Shown: one piece after another, positions 16,002 to 26,663 of the stretch | How the letters are laid out: each line of letters begins with the position of its first letter | Position numbering within the stretch: the first letter of the stretch is position 1 | Source: JAWQFO01 sp033436665 | GTDB taxonomy: Bacteria > Pseudomonadota > Alphaproteobacteria > Rhodobacterales > Rhodobacteraceae | Direction: 5' to 3' | Assembly (NCBI RefSeq): GCF_033436665.1 | Contig: NZ_JAWQFO010000002.1 | Coordinates: 434,001-498,000, forward strand | Length of the DNA stretch: 64,000 nt | Position numbers and translations under genes: made by a program | The notes under the pieces: generated by a model | What the model was told of the DNA's origin: nothing | Seen by the model: the letters and a program-made list of their open reading frames with translations, nothing else | The model's database searches: none

Positions 16002-16973
16002 TTACCAGCGCAGCACGACGGCGCCCCAGGCAAGCCCGCCGCCGATCGCTTCGGTGACGATCAGATCGCCGCGCTTGATCTGGCCGCGGGCGTGCCCGAC
16101 AGACAAAGCCAGCGGGATCGAGGCCGCCGACGTGTTTCCGTGGTCCTGCACGGTCACCACGACGCGCTCCATCGGCACGCCCATCTTCTTCGCCGTGCCC
16201 TGGATGATGCGGATATTGGCCTGGTGCGGCACGACCCAGTCGACATCGCCGGCACCGACGCCGGCGCGCTCCATCGCGGTCTCCGCGGTCTGGGCCAGCT
16301 TTTCCACGGCGTGGCGGAACACCTGGTTGCCCTGCATGCGCAGGTAACCTGTCGTGCCGGTCGAGACACCGCCGTCGACATAGAGCAGGTCGCGGTGCGC
16401 GCCGTCCGAGTGCAGATCGACCGCAAGAATCCCGCGATCGTCGCTGCCACCCGCGCCCTCCTGCGCTTCGAGCACCAGCGCGCCGGCGCCGTCGCCGAAG
16501 AGAACGCAGGTCGAGCGGTCGGTCCAGTCCATGATGCGGCTGAAGGTCTCGGCTCCGACCACCAGAACGCGCCGCGCCTGGCCCGACACGATCAGCGCAT
16601 TGGCATTGCCAAGCGCATAGACGAAACCGGCACAGACCGCCTGGACGTCGAAGGCAAAGCCGCGCGTCATGCCGAGCGCGGACTGCACCATGGTCGCGGC
16701 AGAGGGAAAGGTCAGGTCCGCGGTCGAGGTGGCCACGATGATCGCGTCGAGGTCGTCGGGCCCGATCCCGGCCATCTCCAGCGCATTCTGCGCAGCCGCG
16801 GTGCCCATCTGCGACGTGGTCTCGCCCTTCTCGGCGAAATGCCTCCGCTCGATGCCCGAGCGCGAGCGGATCCATTCGTCGGTGGTGTCGAGCGTGGCTT
16901 CGAAGGCCGAGTTCGGGACGACGCGCGAGGGCAGGTAGTGGCCCACGCCGGTGACGACGGATCGCAGGGTCAT
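16002..16973 (-). CDS. fabH: 3-oxoacyl-[acyl-carrier-protein] synthase III
   Basis: A 323-aa condensing enzyme that starts fatty-acid synthesis from acetyl-CoA and malonyl-ACP. The catalytic triad Cys114 (AVCAGF), His250 (PHQANIRI) and Asn280 (HGNTSA) is intact. Its ATG overlaps the plsX stop (ATGA), so the two are translationally coupled, linking fatty-acid initiation with phospholipid acyl supply. Confidence 0.96.
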   Translation of the reverse strand: MTLRSVVTGVGHYLPSRVVPNSAFEATLDTTDEWIRSRSGIERRHFAEKGETTSQMGTAAAQNALEMAGIGPDDLDAIIVATSTADLTFPSAATMVQSALGMTRGFAFDVQAVCAGFVYALGNANALIVSGQARRVLVVGAETFSRIMDWTDRSTCVLFGDGAGALVLEAQEGAGGSDDRGILAVDLHSDGAHRDLLYVDGGVSTGTTGYLRMQGNQVFRHAVEKLAQTAETAMERAGVGAGDVDWVVPHQANIRIIQGTAKKMGVPMERVVVTVQDHGNTSAASIPLALSVGHARGQIKRGDLIVTEAIGGGLAWGAVVLRW

Positions 16974-18043
16974 TCAGCCGCCTCCTCGGCGGGGATCGCG
17001 GCGACACGGGCGGCGAGCTTGTCGGTGAACTGGATGTCGGAGAGCTGCGCGGCGAGCTTGATGGCCGCCGACACCCCGGTCGGATCGGCGGAGCCGTGCG
17101 ATTTGACCACGGTGCCGTTCAGCCCAAGGAACACGCCTCCGTTGACCCGGCGCGGGTCGATCCGGCGCTTCAGGCGCTGCAGCGAAGGATGCGCCAGAAG
17201 CGAGGCGGCGCGGGACAGGAAGGAATACTTGAAGGCCTCTCGCAGGGCGTTGCCGATCAGGCTCGCCGTGCCTTCGCCGGTCTTGATCGCCACGTTGCCG
17301 GTGAAGCCGTCCGTGACGATCACGTCGCAGGCGTCGCCCGAGATGTCGCCGCCCTCGACGAAGCCCACGAACTCGAACCCGGCCGGGTCCGCCTGGTCGC
17401 GAATCAGGTCGAAGGCTTCCTTGAGCTCGGTGCGGCCCTTGTGCTCTTCGGTGCCGACGTTCAGCAGCCCGACGCGGGGCCGCGGCAGATCGAGCCCGTT
17501 TCGCGCATAGGACATGCCCATCAGGGCAAAGCGCAGCAGGTCGTCGGCATCGGCGCGCACGTCGGCGCCGACGTCGAGCATCACGTTGAACCGCTGCGGG
17601 TTCGAGGACGGGTAGAGCACGGCGATCGCGGGACGGTTGACGCCCGGCAGCCTCTTGAGCCGGATCATCGACAGCGCCATCAGCGCGCCGGTGTTGCCGC
17701 AAGACACCGCCACCGCGGCCTCGCCCTCGCGCACCGATTCGATGGCCGACCACATCGAGGTACCCTTGCCGTGGCGCACCACCTGGCTGGGCTTGTCCTC
17801 CATCGTCACGACGTCCGCGGCATCACGGAAGCTGCAGCGCCCTTCGAGAGAGGCGCGGCGCGCGACAAGCTCTTCCAGCTCGGCCCGGGGACCGTGCAGG
17901 ATGAAGCTGATGTCCGGGTTGATCTGTGCGGATTGTGCGCAGCCCGCGATCACGGCAGACGGACCCTTGTCGCCGCCCATCGCATCGACTGAGATGATGG
18001 TGCGTCCGGGCTTCGCCTGTGTCTGATCGGTCTTCGCCGTCAT
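16970..18043 (-). CDS. plsX: Phosphate acyltransferase PlsX
   Basis: A 357-aa enzyme that forms acyl-phosphate from acyl-ACP for phospholipid synthesis. The N-terminal signature ISVDAMGGDKGPSAVIAG is near 17-34. Further on are GTSMWSAIESVREGEAAVAVSCGNTGALMA and a C-terminal GGVFLGLNGTVVKSHGSAD. It is a peripheral-membrane-type enzyme with no membrane segment. It lies 46 nt downstream of rpmF and overlaps fabH, giving rpmF-plsX-fabH. Confidence 0.96.
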   Translation of the reverse strand: MTAKTDQTQAKPGRTIISVDAMGGDKGPSAVIAGCAQSAQINPDISFILHGPRAELEELVARRASLEGRCSFRDAADVVTMEDKPSQVVRHGKGTSMWSAIESVREGEAAVAVSCGNTGALMALSMIRLKRLPGVNRPAIAVLYPSSNPQRFNVMLDVGADVRADADDLLRFALMGMSYARNGLDLPRPRVGLLNVGTEEHKGRTELKEAFDLIRDQADPAGFEFVGFVEGGDISGDACDVIVTDGFTGNVAIKTGEGTASLIGNALREAFKYSFLSRAASLLAHPSLQRLKRRIDPRRVNGGVFLGLNGTVVKSHGSADPTGVSAAIKLAAQLSDIQFTDKLAARVAAIPAEEAAE

Positions 18044-18089
18044 GTCCGCAACTGCCTGTCCGTCCCGTTCCGACCGGAAACGGGGCGGC

Positions 18090-18296
18090 TTAGGCTGCGT
18101 CGTCTTCCAGGTCGATCTCTTCGGTCAGCGCGACGACTTCCTTGTCGTCGTAGTGCCCACACGCTGCACAGACATGGTGCGGGCGCTTCAGCTCGCCGCA
18201 GTTCGGGCACTCGTTGGGGTTCGCCGCGACCAGCGAATCATGCGCGCGGCGATTGTTGCGGCGCGACTTGGAAACCTTGTTCTGTTGAACAGCCAT
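18090..18296 (-). CDS. rpmF: 50S ribosomal protein L32
   Basis: 68 aa, beginning MAVQQNKVSKSRRNNRRAHD. It has a complete zinc-ribbon-type four-cysteine motif, CPNC at 30-33 and CAAC at 43-46, so it is the zinc-binding (C+) form. The acidic tail TEEIDLEDDAA is typical of alphaproteobacteria. It heads the rpmF-plsX-fabH group, with its own promoter candidate upstream. Confidence 0.96.
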   Translation of the reverse strand: MAVQQNKVSKSRRNNRRAHDSLVAANPNECPNCGELKRPHHVCAACGHYDDKEVVALTEEIDLEDDAA

Positions 18297-18394
18297 TGTC
18301 CTGGGCCTTCTGTCGTTCGGGGCCGGGCCGGATGCATGCTCCATCCATCGGGCGCGTGGCCATGTTTCTGATGATCCCGTCCGGGCGTGACGTG

Positions 18395-18423
18395 CGTCTA
18401 GACCCTGGCCCCCGCCTTGTCCA
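18395..18423 (-). promoter_or_regulatory. Putative rpmF promoter
   Basis: On the minus strand TGGACA (18418-18423), a 17-nt spacer and TAGACG (18395-18400). The -35 matches 5/6 and the -10 is weaker (3/6). It lies between the terminator-like hairpin at 18447-18483 and rpmF, which is where a separate ribosomal-protein promoter would be expected. The leader would be about 90 nt. Confidence 0.4.
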
Positions 18424-18446
18424 ACCCTTTCGCGATGAGCCGCGCA

Positions 18447-18483
18447 AAATACCCCGATTGCGCGCGGGCGCAAGGGGGTATTT
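18447..18483 (-). terminator. Long hairpin ending in TTTT, terminator of yceD
   Basis: AAATACCCC (18447-18455) pairs with GGGGTATTT (18475-18483), and an inner TTGCGC/GCGCAA stem closes on a GCGG loop, with only GA and G unpaired between the two stems. On the minus strand the hairpin runs into ATTTTG, 48 nt after the yceD stop. It should separate yceD from rpmF or attenuate read-through. Confidence 0.65.
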
Positions 18484-18530
18484 CGCAGCTGCAGAATGAG
18501 CGTGGCGTCGCGAAGCCGAAGCCTGCCTGA

Positions 18531-19094
18531 CTAGCGATCTGCCTCGGGGTCATCCTTCATCCTGTCACGCAGACCGGCCAGCCCGGCGAAGGGTTTCGCG
18601 TCCTCGTCGCGCATCGGTGCCACGCCATCCTCGGCATAGACCGCTTCGCCCAGTTCGGCGCCCGGCGCGCGCGGGTAGAGCGGCAGCGCGAGCACCAGCG
18701 CCTCGACCATGACCTCGGCGGGATCGATCCACCGCCCCAGTGGCTCAACGCTGTCGTCCTCGGGCATTTCGCTCTCGATCTCGTCGGGCTCGGTGTAGTC
18801 GTGCTGGAAAAGCCGCGTCACCGGCTGGTCGATGCGCGTCGTCACCGGCTCGAGCGTCACGCCGCAGGGCTGCACCACCGTCGCGCCCAGCGTCGCCTCG
18901 AGCCGCCAGTCGCGCGCACCCTCGCCGCGGATCGCCCCGCGGAACGACAGCTTGCGCAACCCCTGGAGGCCGAGCTCATCCGCAATGTCCTGCGTCCGTG
19001 CAGCGTCGGGCTGGATCTCGAACGCCGTCTGCGCGTTCTGCGATAGATCGGCGACACGCAATGCGGTAGGGGACTGAGCGGAAGCTGACATCAT
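18531..19094 (-). CDS. YceD family protein (DUF177)
   Basis: A 187-aa member of the family that sits upstream of rpmF across bacteria and is linked to 23S rRNA accumulation. The family hallmark, a Cys in a short conserved stretch (VVQPCGVTLEPVTTRIDQPV, about 75-94), is present, as is an acidic middle (EPDEIESEMPEDD). The start is one of two adjacent ATGs (19094 or 19091). It is divergent from bamE. Biochemical function is not established for alphaproteobacterial members. Confidence 0.88.
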   Translation of the reverse strand: MMSASAQSPTALRVADLSQNAQTAFEIQPDAARTQDIADELGLQGLRKLSFRGAIRGEGARDWRLEATLGATVVQPCGVTLEPVTTRIDQPVTRLFQHDYTEPDEIESEMPEDDSVEPLGRWIDPAEVMVEALVLALPLYPRAPGAELGEAVYAEDGVAPMRDEDAKPFAGLAGLRDRMKDDPEADR

Positions 19095-19174
19095 CTATGC
19101 TTTCGTTTCTTGAACGAGGACCACGGCTTGGTGTAAGCGAGATAGAAGTTGCACCGGCCAAGGGCAAGGACGTG

Positions 19175-19657
19175 ATGAGCAGTATCCCGATATCGAGGGC
19201 CACCTTGCGCAAGGCGGCCCGCCTGACCAGCGCGCTGGCGCTGACTGTCGGGCTGGGAGCCTGCCAGGCGCAGTATCGCAATCACGGCTACGTCCCCTCG
19301 GCCGAAGAGCTGAGCCAGATCGCCGTCGGTGTCGACACGCGCGCCAGCGTCGAGGAGGCGCTGGGCTCGACCGGCGCCGGATCGGTCGCCGGAGACCGCG
19401 GAATCTATTACGTGCGCAGTCGCGTCCGCAGCTTCGCGATCCGCGAACCCGAGGTCGTCGACCGCCGCGTCGTGGCGATCAGCTTCAACGACGCCGGCGT
19501 GGTCAGCAATGTCGAGAGCTTCGGCCTCGAACGTGGACGCATGGTGCCGCTGACGCGTCGCGTCACCAGTTCGCCAAGCGACGACAAGCCTTTCCTCAAC
19601 CAGCTGCTCGGCAATCTCGGACGGATCGGCCCCTCGGGCCTCGGGTCGCCCGAGTAA
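19175..19657 (+). CDS. bamE: Outer membrane assembly lipoprotein BamE (SmpA/OmlA)
   Basis: 160 aa. A lipoprotein signal peptide with lipobox LGAC ends near residue 30. It is followed by a SmpA/OmlA domain: HGYVPSAEELSQIAVGVDTRASVEEALGS, then a beta-rich section with YYVRSRV. BamE is an accessory lipoprotein of the Bam complex that inserts beta-barrel proteins such as LptD. The start at 19175 gives a standard signal peptide; the frame is open to 19097 but that extension would bury the signal. Confidence 0.9.
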   Translation: MSSIPISRATLRKAARLTSALALTVGLGACQAQYRNHGYVPSAEELSQIAVGVDTRASVEEALGSTGAGSVAGDRGIYYVRSRVRSFAIREPEVVDRRVVAISFNDAGVVSNVESFGLERGRMVPLTRRVTSSPSDDKPFLNQLLGNLGRIGPSGLGSPE

Positions 19658-19665
19658 CGGCCCCG

Positions 19666-20439
19666 GTGACCGTCGCGGGCGATACCGGATCGGTCCGCGC
19701 AGAGCCTCTACCCGTCGAGACACGAGAATCTCTTCCGGAAAGCGGTCGCTATTTGGTGCGCCTGTCGCGGGACGCGGAAGACGTCGCGAAAGCCCTGGCG
19801 TTGCGGGAGAGATGTTTCGGTACGAACGACGCCGACAGTTTCGACACGACCTGCGATCACGTGCTGATCGAAAGCCGCGCCGGCCTCGTTGTCGCATGTT
19901 TTCGCCTCCTCTGGCTCGACGGGGCGCGCATCGGAACCGGCTACGCGGCGCGATCCTACGACCTGAGCGCGCTGTCGGGCTTGCCGGGGCCGATTCTCGA
20001 GATCGGGCGCTTTTGCGTCGATCCGGCCTGCCGCGACGCGGACGTCCTACGCCTGGCCTGGGCCGCGATCACGACGCTTGTCGACCGGGAACACGTCAGG
20101 CTGTTGATCGGCTGCACGTCCTTTTCCGGCATCGACCCGAAGCCATACCGCGACTGCTTCGCGCTTCTGCACGCACGCCATCTCGGCCCGCACGACCGCC
20201 GACCGGCCGCCGTCGCCGCAGAGGTCGTGTCGTTCGGTACGCTTGCGCATGCTCCCTTCGACGCGCAGCGGGCAACGCGGATGATGCCGCCGCTTCTGCG
20301 CAGCTACCTCGCGATGGGCGGGTGGGTCGGCGATCACGCCGTCGTCGACCGGCAGATGAACACGCTGCATGTCTTCACCGCCGTCGAAGTCGCGGCCATC
20401 CCGGAGGCCCGCAAGCGGCTGCTGCGCGCGTTGGTCTGA
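19666..20439 (+). CDS. GNAT-type acyltransferase, OlsB-like
   Basis: 257 aa, GTG start 9 nt after bamE. Blocks match the hemolysin-like / OlsB acyltransferase family: ALRERCFG near 44, EIGRFCVDPACRDADVLRLAWAAI near 108-131 and LLIGCTSFSGIDP near 145. OlsB transfers a 3-hydroxyacyl group from ACP to ornithine, making lyso-ornithine lipid. No olsA-like gene is adjacent, so an ornithine-lipid role is inferred from family only; other amine acyl acceptors are possible. The protein is predicted cytoplasmic. Confidence 0.75.
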   Translation: MTVAGDTGSVRAEPLPVETRESLPESGRYLVRLSRDAEDVAKALALRERCFGTNDADSFDTTCDHVLIESRAGLVVACFRLLWLDGARIGTGYAARSYDLSALSGLPGPILEIGRFCVDPACRDADVLRLAWAAITTLVDREHVRLLIGCTSFSGIDPKPYRDCFALLHARHLGPHDRRPAAVAAEVVSFGTLAHAPFDAQRATRMMPPLLRSYLAMGGWVGDHAVVDRQMNTLHVFTAVEVAAIPEARKRLLRALV

Positions 20440-20495
20440 GACCGCGTAAGGCGACCCCCGTTGACGCCGGAGGCCGCGCGGCATAGCTGGCGTGC

Positions 20496-22306
<1,811 letters not shown>

Positions 22307-22319
<13 letters not shown>

Positions 22320-22774
22320 ACGGTGTCGCCGGGGCGGATCGTGCCGCCTTCGACGATCCGGCAGTTGAGCCCCGAGCGGTGCACCATCAGGTCGCACACC
22401 GATTTGCGAGTGATCATGTCGAGATACCGGCAGGGTGTATTGAGCCGTCCGCCTTCGAGCACGACCTCGCCGACCCGGAAGCGCACCCCGACGAGGTGGT
22501 TCAGGGGTACGCCTCGGACCGTCAGGTTACGCCGGTGCTCCTGCGGCGTCAGCGTGATGTCATGATCGCGGGCCAGCGCCTCGAGCGTTTCGACCTCGAT
22601 CAGCGTCACCTCGCGCACGTCCGGGATCTTGGAATAGGTGCCCGTGTCGATGCCCTTGGCATAGCGGTCCCCCTCGATGCCGACCCCGGCGATCAGCGTC
22701 GCCCTGTCCAGCTCGCGTATCGGTTCGCGCGACGCTCCGGTGGTGTGGATGCTGAGCAGGCGACCCTTCCACAT
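22307..22774 (-). CDS. MOSC domain-containing protein
   Basis: 155 aa consisting of one MOSC domain, the beta-fold found at the C-terminus of molybdenum-cofactor sulfurases and in the YiiM/MOCS1-associated group. The key conserved Cys sits in LNTPCRYLDMI (about 113-123), and upstream motifs GIEGDRYAKG and DITLTPQEHRRNLTVRG are typical. It probably handles molybdopterin or sulfur carrier chemistry, but small stand-alone MOSC proteins are mostly uncharacterised. Its ATG abuts the SDR stop (one-base overlap), so the two are cotranscribed. Confidence 0.88.
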
Positions 22775-23529
22775 CAGCGCATCCTCAGCGCGCCGTCGAT
22801 GCGGATCACCTCGCCGTTGAGGTAGCCGGCCTCGACGATGAAGCCCGCAAGCGCGCCGTATTCCGCCGGATCGCCCAGACGGGGCGGGCAGGGCACATCG
22901 GCGGCAAGCTGCTTTTGCACCTCTTCGCCCAGCCCCTGCAGCATCGGCGTCAGGAAGATGCCCGGTGCGATGGTCATCACCCGGATGCCGCTTTGCGCAA
23001 GATCACGCGCCATCGGCAGGGTCATGCCCGCGACCCCGCCCTTGGAGGCGGAATAGGCCGCCTGGCCCTTCTGCCCGTCGAAAGCGGCAATCGAGGCGGT
23101 GTTGACTATCACGCCGCGCGCGCCGTCGGGCTCGGGATCATTCCCGGCCATCGCCGCCGCCGCCAGCCGCGCCACGTTGAAGGTGCCGACGAGGTTCACG
23201 TCGATCGTGCGCCGGAAGGCGTCGAGCGGATGTGGGCCGTCCTTGCCGACGGTCTTGATCGCGTAGGCGATGCCCGCGCAGTTCACCGCTGCCGTGATCC
23301 GGCCCATCTTTTCGCGCCCGAAGTCGACTGCCGCCTGCACCGAAGCCTCGTCGGTCACGTCGGTTTCCGCGAAATGGCCGCCGATCTTCTGCGCCACCGC
23401 CGCGCCACGCTCGGCGTCCCGGTCGAGGATCGTGACCTGTGCCCCGTGCGCCGCGAAATGCCGCGCCGTCGCTTCCCCGAGGCCCGAGGCCCCACCGGTG
23501 ATCAGGGCCGAAGTTCTGTCGAGTTGCAT
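22774..23529 (-). CDS. Short-chain dehydrogenase/reductase, 3-hydroxyacyl-CoA dehydrogenase type
   Basis: A 251-aa Rossmann-fold enzyme. The NAD-binding TGGASGLGEA is at 11-20, Asp36 favours NAD over NADP, and NCAGIAYA is at 83-90. The catalytic residues are Ser146, Tyr159 and Lys163 (YSASK). The sequence, including KTVGKDGPHPLDAFRR, resembles type-2 3-hydroxyacyl-CoA dehydrogenases (HSD17B10-like) of beta-oxidation or branched-chain degradation. No other beta-oxidation gene is adjacent, so the substrate is a family-level inference. Confidence 0.85.
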   Translation of the reverse strand: MQLDRTSALITGGASGLGEATARHFAAHGAQVTILDRDAERGAAVAQKIGGHFAETDVTDEASVQAAVDFGREKMGRITAAVNCAGIAYAIKTVGKDGPHPLDAFRRTIDVNLVGTFNVARLAAAAMAGNDPEPDGARGVIVNTASIAAFDGQKGQAAYSASKGGVAGMTLPMARDLAQSGIRVMTIAPGIFLTPMLQGLGEEVQKQLAADVPCPPRLGDPAEYGALAGFIVEAGYLNGEVIRIDGALRMR

Positions 23530-23643
23530 CGTTCTCTCCCGGGTCTGGTACGTGCCTCAGTTCGCACGGGGCGCAAGGCGCCTGCAAGAGGGCGCGGTTG
23601 CGAGAGAAATCCGTTAGTGTTTCGCGTGCAGGAGGCAACGCCA

Positions 23644-24192
23644 GTGAAAGACCTTGGCCACCACGTCATCCTCTCGGGGTGTTCCGGCGGCGGAAAATCC
23701 ACCCTGCTGGCAGTACTGGCGTATCGGGGGTTCGCGACCGTCGCTGAACCCGGCCGCAGGATCGTCGCCGAAGAGTCCCGCAGCGGTGGCTCGGCGTTGC
23801 CCTGGGTCGATCCGGGGGCCTTTGCGCGACGGGCCGTCGACATGGCGATCGCGGACCGGGATGCCGCGCGGGACCTTGACGGCTGGGTCTTTTTCGATCG
23901 CGGTCTCGTGGACGCTGCCGTGGCGCTCGAACATGCATGCGGAACCCCGGCTGAGGACACGGTGCGAGGTCACCCGCAATTTCACCGGACGGTCTTCCTG
24001 GCACCGCCCTGGCCCGAGATCTACCGCCGCGACGACGAACGCCGGCACGGGCTGGAGGAGGGCATCGCGGAGTATCATCGCCTGCAGGCGGCCTACCGGC
24101 GGCTGGGCTACGACCCGGTCCTGCTGCCCAAGACCGAACCGCAGCGGCGCGCCGATTTCGTCCTCGAGTGCCTGACGGGACCGCCGCCCTGA
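23644..24192 (+). CDS. Predicted P-loop ATPase/kinase (COG3911-like)
   Basis: 182 aa, starting at GTG 23644 behind AGGAGGCAACGCCA. Walker A GCSGGGKS is at 12-19 in a very short N-terminal beta strand. Then come a segment EPGRRIVAEES, DRGLVDAAVALEH and a conserved end PKTEPQRRADFVLECL. The family (AAA_28-type predicted ATPase) resembles small-molecule kinases, but no substrate is known. No ATG gives the right N-terminus, and the longer upstream frame overlaps the SDR gene in antisense and is not coding. Confidence 0.8.
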   Translation: MKDLGHHVILSGCSGGGKSTLLAVLAYRGFATVAEPGRRIVAEESRSGGSALPWVDPGAFARRAVDMAIADRDAARDLDGWVFFDRGLVDAAVALEHACGTPAEDTVRGHPQFHRTVFLAPPWPEIYRRDDERRHGLEEGIAEYHRLQAAYRRLGYDPVLLPKTEPQRRADFVLECLTGPPP

Positions 24193-24210
24193 AAGGCGGC
24201 GGCCCGGATG

Positions 24211-25461
24211 TCAGCCGAGTTGCACCAGCGCGTGGCGTTTCTTGCCGGCGCTGAGCTTGATCGGGCTTGCAAGCTTGCCCGCGTCGATCATCAGGCCGGC
24301 ATCGGTCAGCGGCGCATCGTCGAGCCGCGCGCCGTTCTCGGCGATCAGCCGCTTGGCCTCTTTGCCCGACGCCGCGAGACCCGAACGCACGATCAGCTGC
24401 ACGATGGAAATGCCGTTGCCGACATCGGTTTCGCTCAGCGTCAGCGTCGGCAGATCGTCCCCGATCCCACCCTTCTCGAAGACCTCGCGCGCCGTCGCCT
24501 CGGCGGCCGCCGCCGCTTCGGCGCCGTGCAGAAGCGTCGTGACCTCGTTGGCGAGCCGGATCTTGCCCTCGTTGATCTCGGCACCTTCGAGCGCGCCCAG
24601 CCGGTCGCATTCCGCCACCGGAAGCTCGGTGTAAAGCTTGAGGAAGCGGCCGACGTCGGCGTCCGTGGTGTTGCGCCAGAACTGCCAGAACTCGTAAGGG
24701 CTCAGCATGTCGGCATTGAGCCAGATCGCCCCACCCGCCGACTTGCCCATCTTGCGACCGTCCGAGGTCTCCAGAAGCGGCGTGGTCAGCCCGAAGATCT
24801 CGTGGTCGAGCACGCGGCGCGTGAGGTCGATGCCGTTGACGATATTGCCCCACTGGTCCGAGCCGCCCATCTGCAGCAGGCAGCCGTAACGGCGGTTCAG
24901 TTCGAGGAAGTCATAGGCCTGCAGGATCATGTAGTTGAACTCGAGAAAGCTCAGCGACTGCTCGCGGTCGAGCCGCGACTTGACGCTCTCGAAGCTCAGC
25001 ATCCGGTTGACCGAGAAATGCCGCCCGATGTCGCGCAGGAACTCCAGGTAGTTGAGCCCGTCGAGCCATTCGGCATTGTTGATCATCAACGCGCCCGAGG
25101 GCCCGTCGTCGTATGAAATGAGCTTGGCAAAGACCGTCTTCATCGACGCGATGTTGTCGTCGATGGCCTGCGGCGTCAGCAGCGGGCGTTCGTCCGAGCG
25201 GAAAGACGGATCGCCCACCTTCGTCGTGCCGCCGCCCATCAGCGTGATCGGCTTGTGTCCGGTCTTCTGCAGCCAGCGCAGCGCCATGATGTTCATCAGG
25301 TGGCCGACATGCAGCGACTTCGCCGTCGCATCGTAGCCGATATAGGCCGGGACGACGCCTGCCATCAGCGCCTCGTCGAGCGCCTGATAGTCGGTGCAGT
25401 CCGCGAGAAACCCGCGTTCCATCATGATCGAGATGAAATCCGATTTCGGATGGTAGGTCAT
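24211..25461 (-). CDS. tyrS: Tyrosyl-tRNA synthetase
   Basis: A 416-aa class Ic synthetase. The HIGH-type HVGH is at 51-54, the tyrosine-pocket sequence MGGSDQWGNIVNG is near 198-210, and the KMSKS loop reads KMGKS at 237-241. The C-terminal S4-like RNA-binding segment ends in KRHALVQLG. It is divergent from anmK with 65 nt between the starts. Confidence 0.96.
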   Translation of the reverse strand: MTYHPKSDFISIMMERGFLADCTDYQALDEALMAGVVPAYIGYDATAKSLHVGHLMNIMALRWLQKTGHKPITLMGGGTTKVGDPSFRSDERPLLTPQAIDDNIASMKTVFAKLISYDDGPSGALMINNAEWLDGLNYLEFLRDIGRHFSVNRMLSFESVKSRLDREQSLSFLEFNYMILQAYDFLELNRRYGCLLQMGGSDQWGNIVNGIDLTRRVLDHEIFGLTTPLLETSDGRKMGKSAGGAIWLNADMLSPYEFWQFWRNTTDADVGRFLKLYTELPVAECDRLGALEGAEINEGKIRLANEVTTLLHGAEAAAAAEATAREVFEKGGIGDDLPTLTLSETDVGNGISIVQLIVRSGLAASGKEAKRLIAENGARLDDAPLTDAGLMIDAGKLASPIKLSAGKKRHALVQLG

Positions 25462-25526
25462 CTGTCTTGCCCTTGGCTGGAAATGCGTTGCACTCTATAG
25501 GCGCGCGGCAGGCAAAGGAAAAGGCC

Positions 25527-26663
25527 ATGAAACCGGCCACTGGGGCGGCAGATCTCAAGAGTGGCGCGGTGACTGCCCTCGGTGCGATGAGCGGGACGTC
25601 CCTTGACGGGGTCGACGCCGCCGTCCTGCGCACCGACGGGGTGGAAATTCTCGGATTCGGCGACAGCGATTACCGGCCTTATTCGGCCTCCGAGCGCCGG
25701 GTGCTTGCCGCCGCGTTGGGGCGCTGGGAGGGGGCTGCGGTCGATGCGGCCTCGGAAGTGGTGGACACCGCGCACATGGAACTCCTGTCGCGCTTCGACG
25801 CGGTCGATCTCGTGGGGTTTCACGGTCAGACGCTGGCCCATGCCCCGCGCACGCGCGGCACGCTGCAGGTGGGCGACGGGGACGCGCTATCGCAGGCGCT
25901 GGGCGCGCCAGTGGTCTGGGATTTCCGCTCGGCGGATGTCGAGCTTGGCGGCGAGGGCGCCCCGTTGGCACCCTTCTTCCACTTCGCCTGCGCGCGCTTC
26001 ATCAGCGCCGAGGCACCGCTGGCCTTTCTCAACCTCGGCGGGGTCGGAAATCTCACCTATGTCGACCCGCGCCATGCCCGGCCCGAGAGCCCCGGCGCGC
26101 TGCTGGCCTTCGACACCGGCCCGGCCAATGCGCCGGTCAATGACCTTCTGCAGACCCGATTGGGCGTTGCGTTCGACGAGGACGGTCGCATCGCACAGGG
26201 CGGCACGGTCGAGACCGGGGCGCTGGAACTCTTCCTGGCCGAGCCCTTCTTCGCCAGGATGCCACCCAAGTCGCTCGACCGAAACGATTTCGCCGAAATG
26301 ATTGGCCTCGTGGGCGAGCTGGGCGATGCCGATGCGGCGGCCACCCTGACGGCGATGTGCGCGGCCGGTGTGGCCGAGGGCATGCAGCACTGCCCCGAAC
26401 CGCCGAGCCGCGTGCTGGTCACTGGTGGTGGTCGTCACAACCCGGTTCTGATGCAGATGCTCGAAGTCTCGCTCGACTGTCCGGTGCTGCCGGTCGAGGC
26501 GGTCGGGCTCGATGGCGACATGCTGGAGGCGCAGGCCTTTGCCTATCTCGCCGTACGCGTCTTGCGCGGATTGCCGACCTCCTGTCCGGGCACGACCGGC
26601 GTGAAGGCGAGTGTCAGCGGCGGCCGGATCAGCCGTCCAGGTCGCGTACATACGCCCGCGTGA
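25527..26663 (+). CDS. anmK: Anhydro-N-acetylmuramic acid kinase
   Basis: A 378-aa sugar kinase that converts 1,6-anhydroMurNAc to MurNAc-6-phosphate in cell-wall recycling. Signatures are GAMSGTSLDGVDAAVLRTDG near 19, GFHGQTLAHAPR near 96, LNLGGVGNLTYVDP near 170, FDTGPANAPVND and VTGGGRHNP near 310. The start at 25527 is chosen for the family N-terminus. The last 35 nt overlap the convergent desaturase gene. With nagZ it gives two steps of the same pathway in this window. Confidence 0.93.
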   Translation: MKPATGAADLKSGAVTALGAMSGTSLDGVDAAVLRTDGVEILGFGDSDYRPYSASERRVLAAALGRWEGAAVDAASEVVDTAHMELLSRFDAVDLVGFHGQTLAHAPRTRGTLQVGDGDALSQALGAPVVWDFRSADVELGGEGAPLAPFFHFACARFISAEAPLAFLNLGGVGNLTYVDPRHARPESPGALLAFDTGPANAPVNDLLQTRLGVAFDEDGRIAQGGTVETGALELFLAEPFFARMPPKSLDRNDFAEMIGLVGELGDADAAATLTAMCAAGVAEGMQHCPEPPSRVLVTGGGRHNPVLMQMLEVSLDCPVLPVEAVGLDGDMLEAQAFAYLAVRVLRGLPTSCPGTTGVKASVSGGRISRPGRVHTPA

